Source: Odontocerum albicorne (Eukaryota > Arthropoda > Insecta > Trichoptera > Odontoceridae). From it: a stretch of 64,000 nucleotides of DNA. The notes beneath the pieces were generated by a model. It made no database searches. It saw only the letters and a program-made list of their open reading frames with translations, and was not told the DNA's origin. The position numbers and the translations under genes are program-made. The stretch spans positions 36,975,144-37,039,143 of the forward strand of contig OX463855.1 of NCBI GenBank assembly GCA_949825065.1, given 5' to 3'. Shown piece by piece: positions 1 to 10,945 of the stretch (position 1 is its first letter; the number at the start of each line of letters is the position of its first letter).

Positions 1-184
1 ATCATAAAGATGACAAAAATAACTTTCTTGTCTTGGGAATGAACAACAGTGTCAAATTTCACGTGAACGTTTAAAATTGTTGTATTTTTGTTATTTGACC
101 AAATACTTAATTTTAAATAATATATATTACCATTTTAAATAAAATACTTATTATTTATTACAATAAAAATGACATGGTAGCATA

Positions 185-3100
185 ACTAGAAAAGCGGCGT
201 ACTTTGAGGCACAGTTTGAAGCATGTTACCTCGATTTTAAGCATGTTTAAAATAAATCGGTATTTCATATATCATAACTATGTATAATACTTTGGAGCAC
301 AGTCAAGAGTACGTTACTTTGTTTTGAAGCATGTTTTAAATTTATCGATATTTCATGCATAATACTTTGGAGCGTATGTTAGTTAAGAGCACGTTACTTT
401 GTTTTTAAACATGTTTAAAATCAATAGATATTTTCAATAACGGTGTACTTTGAATCATAGTTTGAAGCACGTTTCTTCGTTTTAAAGCAAGTTTTAAATT
501 AATATGCATTTTAAATAGTGATTCGAAGTGGACCGCTTTTTGAAATCCTACTTATTAATTTTAAACATGCTTAAAAACGAGGTATTGTGCTCCAAAGTAC
601 ACCGCCTTTTGAAATACTTGTTAATTTTAAACATACTTAAAAACGAGCTATCGTGCTTCAAACAGTGCTCCTAAGTGCACCGCTTTTTGAAATACCAATT
701 AATTTTAAACATGCTTATAAACGAGGTATCGTGCTCCAAACTGTGCTCCAAAGTACACCGCCTTTTTAAATACCTATTAATTTTAAACATGCTTAAAAAA
801 TTAAAATAGTGCTCCAAACTGTGCACCAAAGTACACCGCCTTTTGAAATACCTATTAATTTTAAACATGCTTATAAACGAGGTATCGTGCTCCAAACTGT
901 GCTCCAAAGTACACCGCATTTTTAAATACTTATTAATTTTAAACATGCTTAAAAAATAATAATAGTGCTCCAAACTGTGCACCAAAGTACACCGCCTTTT
1001 GAAATACCTATTAATTTTAAACATGCTTAAAAACGAGCTATCGTACTTCTAACTGTGCTCCTAAGTGCACCGTCTTTTGAAATAACATACCTATTAAATT
1101 TAAACATGCTTTAAAACGAGGTTACACGCTTCAAACTGTGCTCCAAAGTACACCGCCTTTTGAAATACCTATTAATTTAAACAGGCTTAAAAACAAGATA
1201 ACACGCTTCAAACTGTGCTCCAAAGAAAACCGCTTTTTGAAATACCTATTAATTTTGAACATGCTTTAAAACGAGGTAACACGCTTCAAACTGTGCTCCA
1301 AAGTACACCGCTTTTTGAAATACCTATAAATTTTAAACATGCTTTAAAACGAGGTAACATGCTTAAACTGTGCTCCAAAGTACACCGCCTTTTGATATAC
1401 CTATTAATTTTAAACATGCTTTAAAGCGAGATAACACGCTTCAAACTGTGCTCCAAAGTACACCGCTTTTTGAAATAACTATTAATTTTGAACATGCTTT
1501 AAAACGAGGGAACGCGCTTCAAACTGTGCTCCAAAGTATACCGCCTTTTGAAACACCTATTAATTTTAAACATGCTTTAAAACGAGGTAATACGCTTCAA
1601 ACTGTGCTCCAAAGTACACCGCCTTTTGAAATACCTATTAATTTTAAACATGATTTAAAACGAGGTAGCACGCTTCAAACTGTGCTCCAAAGTACACCGG
1701 CTTTTGAAATACCTATTAATTATAAACATGCTTAAAAATTTAAAATAGTGCTCCAAACTGTGTTCCAAAGTACACAACCTTTTGAAATACCTATTAATTT
1801 TAAACATGCTTAAAAATTAAAAAGAGTACTCCAAAGTACACCGCCTTTTGATATACCTATTAATTTTGAACATGCTTAAAAATTAGGAATTGTGCTCCAA
1901 ACTGTGCTCCAAAGTACACCGCCTTTTGAAATACCGATTAATTTTAAATTTACTTACAATAAAAACGATGTAACGTACTTACTCCAAACTATGATACAAA
2001 GTACACCGGCTTTTGAAATACCTATTAATTTTAAACATGCTTAAAAATTTAAAATAGTGCTCCAAACTGTGTTCCAAAGTACACAACCTTTTGAAATACC
2101 TATTAATTTTAAACATGCTTAAAAATTAAAAAGAGTACTCCAAAGTACACCGCCTTTTGATATACCTATTAATTTTGAACATGCTTAAAAATTAGGAATT
2201 GTGCTCCAAACTGTGCTCCAAAGTACACCGCCTTTTGAAATACCTATTAATTTTAAACATGATTTAAAACGAGGTAGCACGCTTCAAACTGTGCTCCAAA
2301 GTACACCGGCTTTTGAAATACCTATTAATTTTAAACATGCTTAAAAATTTAAAATAGTTCTCCAAACTGTGTTCCAAAGTACACAACCTTTTGAAATACC
2401 TATTAATTTTAAACATGCTTAAAAATTAAAAAGAGTACTCCAAAGTACACCGCCTTTTGATATACCTATTAATTTTGAACATGCTTAAAAATTAGGAATT
2501 GTGCTCCAAACTGTGCTCCAAAGTACACCGCATTTTTAAATACTTATTAATTTTAAACATGCTTAAAAAATAATAATAGTGCTCTAAACTGTGCACCAAA
2601 GTACACCGCCTTTTGAAATACCTATTAATTTTAAACATGCTTAAAAACGAGCTATCGTACTTCTAACTGTGCTCCTAAGTGCACCGTCTTTTGAAATAAC
2701 ATACCTATTAAATTTAAACATGCTTTAAAACGAGGTTACACGCTTCAAACTGTGCTCCAAAGTACACCGCCTTTTGAAATACCTATTAATTTAAACAGGC
2801 TTAAAAACAAGATAACACGCTTCAAACTGTGCTCCAAAAAAAACCGCTTTTTGAAATACCTATTAATTTTGAACATGCTTTAAAACGAGGTAACACGCTT
2901 CAAACTGTGTTCCAAAGTACACCGCCTTTTGAAATACCTATTAATTTTAAACATGCTTTAAAACGAGGTAACACGCTTCAAACTGTGCTCCAAAGTACAC
3001 CGCTTTTTGAAATACCTATAAATTTTGAACATGCTTTAAAACGAGGTAACATGCTTAAACTGTGCTCCAAAGTACACCGCCTTTTGATATACCTATTAAT

Positions 3101-3712
3101 TTTAAACATGCTTTAAAGCGAGATAACACGCTTCAAACTGTGCTCCAAAGTACACCGCTTTTTGAAATAACTATTAATTTTGAACATGCTTTAAAACGAG
3201 GGAACGCGCTTCAAACTGTGCTCCAAAGTATACCGCCTTTTGAAACACCTATTAATTTTAAACATGCTTTAAAACGAGGTAATACGCTTCAAACTGTGCT
3301 CCAAAGTACACCGCCTTTTGAAATACCTATTAATTTTAAACATGATTTAAAACGAGGTAGCACGCTTCAAACTGTGCTCCAAAGTACACCGGCTTTTGAA
3401 ATACCTATTAATTTTAAACATGCTTAAAAATTTAAAATAGTGCTCCAAACTGTGTTCCAAAATACACAACCTTTTGAAATACCTATTAATTTTAAACATG
3501 CTTAAAAATTAAAAAGAGTACTCCAAAGTACACCACCTTTTGATATACCTATTAATTTTGAACATGCTTAAAAATTAGGAATTGTGCTCCAAACTGTGCT
3601 CCAAAGTACACCGCCTTTTGAAATACCGATTAATTTTAAATTTACTTACAATAAAAACGATGTAACGTACTTACTCCAAACTATGATACAAAGTATACCG
3701 CTTTACAATCTA
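185..3712. repeat. 78-bp satellite array with higher-order duplications
   Basis: About 45 units of a 78-bp AT-rich sequence containing the words CTCCAAAGTACACCGCC and ACCTATTAATTTTAAACATG. Units right of about 525 read in one orientation. Units from about 190 to 510 read in the opposite one and are more diverged. Larger blocks are duplicated: roughly 1020-1980 recurs at 2640-3690 with one extra unit, and 1690-1900 recurs at about 1996-2220 and 2300-2520. Because 78 is a multiple of three, long open frames appear by chance and encode only a 26-residue repeat. I see no sign of a real gene. This is a local satellite grown by unequal exchange. Confidence 0.95.
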
Positions 3713-4332
3713 TGCTACCACCACATTTGTACTGAAATACAATGTATTTTATATTAATGCTAAAATGAATATGCGATATTTCAAATAAGATTCTTTGATC
3801 GATAAAAAGTACTCGTACCTACATCAGCTTTTAAAAGTTCATTTAAAACTTGACATTATTTTTTTCATTATTAAAAAACACTGTTCGCGGGCCGCACGAA
3901 ACAGTTTGTCAATCGTTGTTAAGTTATGTCAGTGGTTCTAAATCTTATTGGAAGTTTTCTCATTATAGTTTTTTTCATATTCTTTAAATTCGTTTATTTT
4001 ATGTTTTTACGTATAATTTTTTAACCGCGTTTTCACTGTGATGGCCCAAATTGAATATTTCTAATTTAGATTTATTAAAATACTGGCCTATTTATCACCT
4101 CTGCGCAATTTGTTTTTTATTGGAGAAATAAAAAGAAAAACTACCTCCATTCCTTGTCAAGGAAATTTATTACGTTTGTGTAATAAAACTTTGTAACATC
4201 GCCTTATTTTCTTAACTACTAAATCATTTTTCTTTTTAAAATAGAAAATGAAAATATATATATTTAAATAAAAAAACTTCAAACGATATCTACAAAAACA
4301 TGTGTTTTTATTCTTATTAAAAAAAATTGTTG
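3713..4332. other. unassigned AT-rich stretch
   Basis: No coding region or recognisable element. It holds one TACTCGTA octamer at 3810-3817. Confidence 0.5.
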
Positions 4333-4557
4333 TTTATAGTACAATCTGGCGGGTTAATTGCCGTGTGGCAATTATTCCAACCAACCAGAAAGATGTTAAA
4401 GAGGCCTTAAGTAAAAACCAGACTGGAATGCTTTTTTCAAAAAATCTGGTTTCCAGCGTGATTTGAACCGCTAATATTCGGACTGGGAGACAGAACCGCT
4501 AATATTCGGGCTGGGAGACAGGTGTGTTACCATCTAGGCCACGGAGGTCGTCGCATA
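4333..4557 (-). mobile_element. SINE-1 copy (tRNA-derived), internal duplication
   Basis: Read on the complementary strand it starts with GACGACCTCCGTGGCCTAGA, which resembles an RNA polymerase III A box. A B-box-like GGTTCAAATC follows, then a body (CCAGTCTGGTTTTTACTTAA) and a tail GGTTGGAATAATTGCC with a short TTGCC/GGCAA hairpin. The same tail closes the LINE at 8.2-9.2 kb. A 27-bp segment (ACCGCTAATATTCGGACTGG and onward) is tandemly doubled at about 4473-4525, between the A and B boxes. tRNA origin is inferred from the box order. Confidence 0.75.
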
Positions 4558-4679
4558 GGATTCACGCTTTTCAAAGTGATATGTACACATTTCAAATTAA
4601 ACCATTAAATGGTTGTGGTTACTTATGGCGAAACCCTTAAGTGGTATTAATAAAACATTAACGAATATATATAATATTA

Positions 4680-4850
4680 TATGTTAGTACATACCATTAC
4701 GCCCTTTCCTTGTCGGGATAGGCAGAGAGGACAGAGTGTCATATGTACTATCGTAACTTGACACACATTCTTAGCCTCTTCCACATACATACACTTCTCA
4801 TACAACCTCTGGAAGTTCTCTGACTTTATATTATAGTATATTTTATTATT
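4680..4850 (-). mobile_element. RTE-A 3' tail fragment
   Basis: The forward strand carries CATACCATTACGCCC, TCGGGATAGGCAGAGAGGAC, TTGACACACATTC and CTCTTCCACATACATACAC. This word order recurs near 32.5, 33.8, 43.8, 57.7, 58.9, 61.9 and 62.9 kb. In better copies it is the complement of the last coding part and the 3' UTR of an RTE-like LINE. The 122-residue open frame through it is fortuitous. Confidence 0.65.
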
Positions 4851-4854
4851 ATCT

Positions 4855-4950
4855 ACCCAAATGATACAGGTATTTTTCCGTCTAATATTCGAAGGTATAC
4901 CGATACCTATGAATTCGGTCATATCCATTGTTTCAAAAAGAGAAAAAAAA
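4855..4950 (+). mobile_element. SINE-2 3' end
   Basis: The segment with CGAAGGTATACCGATACC and TTCGGTCATATCCATTG followed by an A-rich run matches the 3' part of the better SINE-2 copy at 53.1-53.26 kb. The tRNA-like head is missing here. As at 53 kb and (reversed) 25.6 kb, the CGATCG repeat follows directly. Confidence 0.6.
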
Positions 4951-4951
4951 T

Positions 4952-5320
4952 AATTCCGACGTGCTCCGATCGCTTCACTTCGGTGTGCCATCGGATTGAC
5001 TACAGTGGTGTTGCCCGGTAAGTTTGCTGGTACGCAACGGATCACTCACTTAAAGTAGAGAGAAAGAGGAAGAAACAATACAAATGTATCTCTTCAATAA
5101 AAAAAACCTACTAGTGTGCTCCGATCGTCTCACTTCGGTATACCATCGGTTCCAGTACAGCGGTGTGCCCCATGAGTTTGCTGGTATGCAACGACTCACT
5201 CAGTTAAAGAAACTCCACGACACTGCTTAGTTTTTCAACTGAATTGACGTTGGAATGGCGAGGGGATCCTCGACTTTGAAATCTAGCAATTACGACGACT
5301 TTTATGCAATATAAAGAAAA
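4952..5320 (+). repeat. CGATCG dispersed repeat, two 5' subunits
   Basis: Two diverged subunits (about 4952-5050 and 5113-5215) share GTGCTCCGATCG, CACTTCGGT, CCATCGG and GAGTTTGCTGGTATGCAACG. They are followed by TTGACGTTGGAATGGCGAGG and GGATCCTCGAC. Other copies are at 25.5, 41.7-42.1, 51.1 and 53.3 kb. The last part keeps a weakly conserved frame (DVG..RGSS) across copies. It may be a LINE 5' UTR with subunit repeats plus the start of its first ORF. That reading is inference. Confidence 0.6.
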
Positions 5321-5724
5321 ATGGTACTTCTTTGCACAAAGCTACTAATGGCGGTTTTATTGCCCAGCGTCAACCTCTTTCAAACAACTAGACAGGAGTT
5401 ACACATATAGTAACAATTGTTGGTTATGTGATTGCAAAATGTTTAGGTTACATACAAACAGAAAAAAAAAACATTTTAAGAAGACGAGAATTATGAAAAT
5501 TAATGATGATAAAAGGGCAGTTTAATGAGCAGACTATCTTCAAAAGCGTTTTAACTCCCGATTCCAACACACTATTATTGACAGATTAAATATAAATTAT
5601 CATAATGTCGTGAAACTCATGACTGAGCATCGTGACTACCATGATAGTCCTTGATGACTCGTCTCCATCTATTCCTGCACTCCGCGGTTCAAATAATAAC
5701 TCTTAAGAGTAGTCCTGTTGCCAG
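5321..5724. other. unassigned stretch
   Basis: No recognised element. Short open frames on both strands lack any family signature. Confidence 0.4.
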
Positions 5725-5883
5725 AGAATAAGGTTCTGGAACAAACATGTATCCAGAATGGCGGAACCAAGAGCCGTAAGAATGGCCAGGGACAGTATTC
5801 CTCAAGCAGGCAGACCTCCCAAAAGATGGAAAGACAGCTGGCAGTCGACGTCACAAGAGGGAAACAATGATGCAGGACCATAA
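5725..5883 (+). pseudogene. RTE-B LINE, last ~52 codons
   Basis: An open frame encodes a fragment with RFWNKHVSRM, then GRPPKRWKDSW and STSQEG before a stop at 5881-5883. It matches the end of the frames at 22.3-22.56 kb, 34.7-35.1 kb (reverse) and 46.24-46.56 kb. In RTE-like LINEs this is the C-terminal extension after the reverse transcriptase domain. The catalytic part is absent, so this is a 5'-truncated copy. No target duplication was found. Confidence 0.75.
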
Positions 5884-5924
5884 CAGACCAATAGGCCTAA
5901 AAGAAGAAGTCCTGTTGCGTCTGT

Positions 5925-6300
5925 GGCGGTCGCACACTCGGAACACTGTGGGCGTCCATACACACGGTCAATGACCGATGAAGTGACCTTTGCATTCCTT
6001 AGCAATGCAAAACAAACAATTACAAAGTCCACGCGCCGGCCATTCAACCCGTAGCCGGGAGCGGACCGCATTCCATACTAGAGCGAGAACGCACCACACT
6101 TGTCTCGCCAGTTCCGTATTTGAATGATACCTACATACAACATTAATTGTTTTTGCATTCGCAGAAACGAGACGTAGGCATATCGCGAGCGCATTCCCGC
6201 GCCCATTCTAAAATTATATAAATACCTACGTTACTAATAAAATTCCTCTCTTTCCGCATTGCGATCGAAAACGTGTTTTATTTATCAACAAATCAGCACC
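5925..6300 (+). mobile_element. LTR-like block, copy 1
   Basis: Aligns by eye with 30.77-31.2 kb (+) and 57.83-58.27 kb (-). Shared marks in order: GGTCAATGACCGATGA, a GC-richer middle with GTCTCGCC, CGCGCCCATTCTAAAA, a TATA-like TATATAAATACC, an AATAAA, then CTCTCTTTCCGCATTGC. TATA and polyadenylation signals in one repeated block suit a solo LTR of a Gypsy-type retrotransposon. No coding region remains. The assignment is inference because TG...CA ends were not clearly resolved. Confidence 0.5.
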
Positions 6301-6304
6301 ATCT

Positions 6305-6840
6305 CTCCCTTAAGGATTAGCTCCTAAACGTCTCTCACTTGGCCACTCTAACGCATTAGGATTTGTGCTTCGTTCTTCCACGCTTTCAATGACCACAAGC
6401 CTATCTAAACTTTGTCCTAGGCAACGAACATTGTGTCGATAGCAAGGCAAAACTTGTCATAAACGTACTGTTGACAATCTGTCGGTGATTCTGAGTTCTT
6501 CGAGAATGGACGTATTGTTTCGCTTTTCAGTCCACGGAATTCGTACCATCCTTCTTCAGCACCACATATCAAATGGACCTATTATACGTACTCTCTCGCT
6601 TGCTCTCAGAATTCATGTCTTCGCGCCCAACATAAATATTGTGAAGATAAGATAAATAACTCACATTTTCACTGTGTTGTTGATGGTTCTTCAATTTCTT
6701 TTCCAGCTTTGACATTACATTCTTCGCCATTCCAGTTCTTCTTTTCTCTTCAGCCTCACATCTACCATTGTAGATAATACTGAAGTCTAAGTAAACCAAT
6801 TCAAGAACTGCTTCTGGACCATGATTCACATTATTTAACG
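6305..6840 (-). pseudogene. RTE-like LINE fragment, C-terminal region
   Basis: Minus-strand translation shows NGRCEAEEKRRTGMAKNVMS at about 6770-6700. A shifted frame then shows MVRIPWTEKRNNTSILEEL at about 6545-6490 and LVVIESVEE near 6390. These match, in the same order, the post-palm part of RTE-like reverse transcriptases (GSCEPEI.RR.GMAK, then MLRIPWT). At least one frameshift and several stops break it. The 142-residue open frame at 6569-6997 covers only part and runs upstream into unrelated sequence. Confidence 0.7.
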
Positions 6841-7452
6841 GCAATTCGTTTCTACGATCTATATAATTATACAATGTTTTAATATCACTAATGCTTGGAG
6901 AGTGCAGATATAGGAAAATAAAAACACAATGTAATAGGAAAATCCATGATACGAGATTGAATACATATATCGTCGTCATACAGGAGAAAGTAACCAACTA
7001 ACAAAATGAAAAATGTTCAGGAGAGCCATTTAACCATTTTTACCCTTTTGTTTTAATTTTTGTTTTTAAATAAATGTATTCACACTTGCGATTATTTTTG
7101 TGTGTATAGAAATGTTCATTGCTTTCAAAATAAAGAAATAATATTTTTAATAATTTTCATACAATTTTCCTTGTAAGAAAATAAACATCAATGCAAGTCA
7201 TTTTAAACAAGTCAAGATATTATTATTATTCTTCCAAATTCTTGCTGGGTTATTTCTTCCAGGCCACCACTATGTTAGTAAGGTGTCAAAAGGTCATTAA
7301 TCACGTTTTCGCGAAAAATGCACTTGGTCACTTTCTCTTGTATGACGACGATATATTGATTTTTAAGTTCGAAGCAAGATAGTAAGGTTCAAGAGTGTAA
7401 CGGCATAAACAAGTATAATAATATTTAATCTTGTGATTGAAAAAATTACCTT
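6841..7452. other. unassigned AT-rich stretch
   Basis: Short open frames only. No repeat or protein signature recognised. Confidence 0.4.
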
Positions 7453-7933
7453 TTAACACCCTTATGGATATTCTTATAAGAATTCATTTTCTTAATGAAA
7501 CGTTTTTAAGTAACACAAATGTCAAATGTAGTGGACGGGCAGAGGTCTTATTTAAGATGGATCGTCGTGAAGTTAGCTGCATGTTCAGTAGCAACGATCT
7601 AAACATCCGGTCAATTTATTGTCAAATATGTAAACAGATATTATAAGTAAATCACCATTCATTATATCTCATAAAAGAATTGTATTTAATAATACAGCCT
7701 AAACTTAGATATTATTACTTAATCATTCATTGGTCACTTTTGCGGCCACTGTCACGACCCCTGAAATGGGCACAGGTCTCATATGTGACCGCCTCTTTTC
7801 CAAAAAAAAAATTTTTTTAAAACACATTTTCGAAGAAATAAAGTTGATTTGATACATATAATAATGATTTATTCAACAAAAAAACTCAACATCTCAAAAA
7901 TAAAAACTTGCCCTATAAAGGTTTAAGGGTTAA
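7453..7933 (+). mobile_element. piggyBac-type MITE (TTAA-P1), copy 1
   Basis: Nearly the same sequence occurs at 18938-19431. Shared words include CATTTTCTTAATGAAACG, GTCGTGAAGTTAGCTGC and CGACCCCTGAAATGGGCAC. The right end reads CTATAAAGGTTTAAGGG then TTAA. The left end begins TTAACACCCTTATGG and lacks a segment present in copy 2. TTAA at both ends suits a piggyBac-type target. The 69-residue frame inside has no known domain. Confidence 0.6.
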
Positions 7934-8219
7934 GTTTAATAATTTCATTAAAAAAATACCTTCGATTCCTATGCGTTATTTCGAAACACCTGTTACCCCA
8001 AGAGCGCTCCAGTAATGTAAATCAATTACTAAGCTTTGGATGGTGTAACAGAGTTCTAACGTTATAATTATCAGGAAAAGGGATGTTGCTGATAGAAATA
8101 TTTAGATCCTGTTGGTAGCTAAGACCTATTATTTTTGTAGGGCTGGGGAAATTTAGATGAAAATTAATTTGAAATGGAACCATCGAACAGTGATGACATA
8201 GCCCTCGATATATTATTTA
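7934..8219. other. unassigned stretch
   Basis: No element or gene recognised. Confidence 0.4.
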
Positions 8220-8530
8220 TTTATTTATTTAAAAAAAATATTGCAATACAATCTGGCGAGTTTATTGCCAGGTGGCAATCTCTTCCAACCAACCAGACAA
8301 AGGTAAATGAAGCAAGTTACGTGGTCGCATAAATCATTCAAATGACTATCCATCCCCACGAAATCCATAAACATATACGTGAGAACATGCCCACGAACCC
8401 CACAAAGACGGACAATCATCCGAACATTATTTTTCATATAAAGTGAGATATCATCAATCAAAAGGAAAGGAAGGGATGGTGGAGAGGAAAGGAAAAGAAA
8501 ATTCAGGAATGAAACACGTTATTTTATTGA
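8220..8530 (-). mobile_element. CR1/Jockey-like LINE 3' UTR and tail
   Basis: Follows the stop of the coding remnant at 8531. The complementary strand ends with GGTTGGAAGAGATTGCCACC, TGGCAATAAACTCGCCAG and ATTGTATTGCAA, then an A/T-rich (AAAT)n-like run. TTGCC-ACCT-GGCAA can form a small hairpin, the kind of 3' structure a LINE reverse transcriptase recognises. The same tail closes the SINE-1 copies, so this LINE family is the likely mobilising partner. Confidence 0.75.
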
Positions 8531-9240
8531 CTAGAAATTAAGAGTTTTTTTCAGTCGCTTCTTAAAGCATGCCAAGGACGGAGCGAGTTTTATATTGGTT
8601 TTTAACTGATTCCAGAGTCTCACTACATGGACAGTAAGGGACGACGTAAAGAAAGAAGAGCGGTGAACTGGAAAGGCCAATAAACAATCTCTGTTTGAGC
8701 GTAGCGCTAATCCATGATTGGAAAGATGCTGAAAATTTTCGGTGAGATAAGAGGGTGCGGCGGGACAGTTAAGGGTATTATACAATAGAGACAGTATGTG
8801 AATTTGTCGTCTATTTCTAACATTCAACCAGTTCAATGCCTTCTGGTATGAAGTTATATGGTCGTACTTTCGTAGGTTGAAAATGAATCTTAGACACACA
8901 TTTTGAAGACGCTGTAATTTGTCCAGCTGTTCCTCTGTAACATCCAAGTAACATACGTCCGCATAGTCCAGAATCTGAAAGAGCAGAGATTGTACAAGTA
9001 AAATTTTGGTTTTAGTTGGTAGGAATCTTTGCAACACTTTAAGGGAATGAAGGCTGAAGAAGATCCTTTGGCTTACCTCATTTATTTGAGCTCGCCATGA
9101 GAGAGTGTTATCTATTAGCACTCCTAGGGTTTTAACAGTTTTATGTAATGGTATGATAGAGCCATCAAGTAATATTGGAGGAAGTATATTATAACTTAAA
9201 TACAACGCCGTCTTTGTAACTCGCTTTCCGAAGTTAAGTT
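8531..9240 (-). pseudogene. CR1/Jockey-like LINE reverse transcriptase, C-terminal ~235 codons
   Basis: One open frame of at least 224 residues reads LGVLIDNTLSWRAQI, then SLHSLKVLQRF, LQRLQNVCLRFIF, RRQIHILSLLYNTLN and LTVHVVRLWNQL, ending FKKRLKKTLNF at the stop. This is the thumb and C-terminal part of LINE reverse transcriptases. LGV.iD..L.W marks the end of the palm region, and the W(N)xL...FK.RLK ending is common in CR1 and Jockey groups. The catalytic YxDD box is missing upstream, so the copy is 5'-truncated near 9240. No internal stop suggests moderate age. The clade cannot be fixed from this piece. Confidence 0.85.
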
Positions 9241-9244
9241 ACTT

Positions 9245-9890
9245 TAAGCTATTTTATAGTGTGGGTGTATATAAGCAAATCGTATCAACACTAAAAATAA
9301 AATCTATTCTAGAAACGTTTTTTTGCGTCCGCCAATTCTGGAACCACGGACGTCAACACAGTCTAATTATGTGGCTTATATTGTTTCCAATTCAATCCTA
9401 CCTTAAATTTTCTCTCTTCTTCGGAGATTGACGATCATCTGGGATGAGTCATGGCTTCTCTTAAAAAATGTCAAATGAAAGAAGGCGTGCGTTGATCGCG
9501 GCCAGATTCCGGAAAGAATTTCAAAGATCATCCAATACAAAAATGCCATGTGTGTTGGGTGGAACCGCTCTGGTTCAATTCATGGGAATATTATGGTCAA
9601 CGAACGACTTCTGTTATTGATGAAATAAATATGTGAAACATGAAATCATTGACATCGCGAAATGACTGTGCTCAAACCATCTGTTTTCGAAATGATATTA
9701 TAAAAATTGTTATGCCAAATATGAAGGTGGTTCATCAATACGCATTTTTACTACTTATATAGTAAAAAATATATTAGTAAAAAAATAAACAAAATGACAA
9801 ATTTGACGGATTCAAAGGAGCCCGGTTAAGCGGTCGCTAACTATGCACCAATCTAATATTTCAAGATGTCAACATTACAGACATAGTCAA
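9245..9890. other. unassigned, possible decayed DNA transposon
   Basis: Around 9440-9640 broken plus-strand frames give IWDESWLL and ERISKIIQYKN, faintly like a Tc1-type transposase core. The match is too weak to call. Confidence 0.2.
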
Positions 9891-9894
9891 ATTA

Positions 9895-10295
9895 TGAGAC
9901 TCAACATTCTTCGATAGCAACACAATTTAAACTAATCATTGTCACCGTGAAAACCATACTTTTTCTATCGATGATGTCAAATTCTTACATATCAGTAGTA
10001 ACGGAAATAAATTGGACAGATTAGAGGCCCTAGAAATTTCTAAGTCAATACACCGATCCGAACATCTGTTGAACAGTTATTTCCCAAAAATCTCTCCGCT
10101 CTTGGCCGAAATTGTCCCATGCCTCCCTCATCCCTCAGCCCCCCAACCGTTGAAGCGTGTATATCGGTACCAGTTCGAACAGCATTTAGTCTTGTTTGCG
10201 CTCCCCTGAAGATGAGGTGAAAGCCTTGAAACCAGTAGGGTTATACCGTCACAAAAAAGTGGAATAAACAGTGCTTGATAAAAATAAATTACAAA
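9895..10295 (+). mobile_element. Penelope-like element 3' end (GIY-YIG remnant plus tail)
   Basis: Translation gives NHCHRENHT, then FLHISSNGNKLDRLEALEIS, matching the end of the GIY-YIG endonuclease domain in PLEs (conserved H, then an LEALEI helix with the catalytic Glu). The YIG part is lost. The non-coding tail has GAAGATGAGGTGAAAGCC, TTGAAACCAGTAGGG and AAGTGGAATAAACAGTG. This tail recurs at 12.0, 22.1, 45.9, 46.2, 46.7, 47.7-48.4, 49.0 and 55.1 kb. Confidence 0.75.
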
Positions 10296-10423
10296 ACAAT
10301 TTAAACTCTTCAAGTTTATGTGTGGCAGTCTAAGTAAATGTCCGTGATGTAACACCGTAGAAAAGTACTGGTTTGAACGTAAAAAAATAGACGCCAAATT
10401 CACATACTATCTCTTTTGTATAA

Positions 10424-10945
10424 TATCCTTAACTGTCCCGCCGCCCCCTTTTATATCTCCGAAAATTTTCTGCGTCTTTCCGATCATGGACTAGCGCTAT
10501 GTTATGTTCAAACAGAGATTGTTTATTGGCTTTTCCAGTTAACCGCTTTTCATTTTTTACGTCGTCCTTAACTGTCCATGCAGTGAGACTCTGGAATCAG
10601 TTACAAACCAATGTCGTTGGCGTGCTTAATTTCTGGTCAGTAAATATAACGTGTTTCATTTCTTATTTTTCTTTCCTCTTCCCCATCCCCTCCGTTTCCT
10701 TTGATTAATGATATCTCAATTTATATGAAAAATAATATTCGGGTGATTATCCGTCTTTGTGGGGTTTGTAGGTGTATGCTCACTTTTATGTTCATGGATT
10801 TCGTGGGGATGGGCAGCCATTTAAATGTTTTTTGCGACCATGTTCTTGCTTTCTTTAATATTGTCTTGTTGGTTGGAAGAGATGGCCGCCTAGCAATAAG
10901 CCCACCAGATTATATTTGCAATGAAAGTGTTAAATAAATAAATAC
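10424..10945 (+). mobile_element. CR1/Jockey-like LINE 3' end, second copy
   Basis: Same family as 8.2-9.2 kb, opposite strand, more decayed. It encodes SNRDCLLAFPV and FFTSSLTVHAVRLWNQL (10505-10610), then loses the frame. The 3' UTR follows (CCGTCTTTGTGGGGTTTG, GGATTTCGTGGGGATGGGCA) with the tail GTTGGTTGGAAGAGATGG and AAATAAATAAATACA. The hairpin is mutated (TGGCCGCCTAGCAA). It shows the family is dispersed and 5'-truncated. Confidence 0.75.

Noticed and set aside
671..3427. Several open frames of 69-121 codons with repeated residues
   Set aside because: They follow the 78-bp satellite, whose length is a multiple of three. They occur on both strands and carry no domain.
6569..6997. 142-codon frame as a membrane protein
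   Set aside because: The second half is an RTE-like fragment. The hydrophobic first half is AT-rich chance sequence.
9430..9650. Tc1-like transposase
   Set aside because: Only two short, frame-broken resemblances. No ends and no catalytic spacing.
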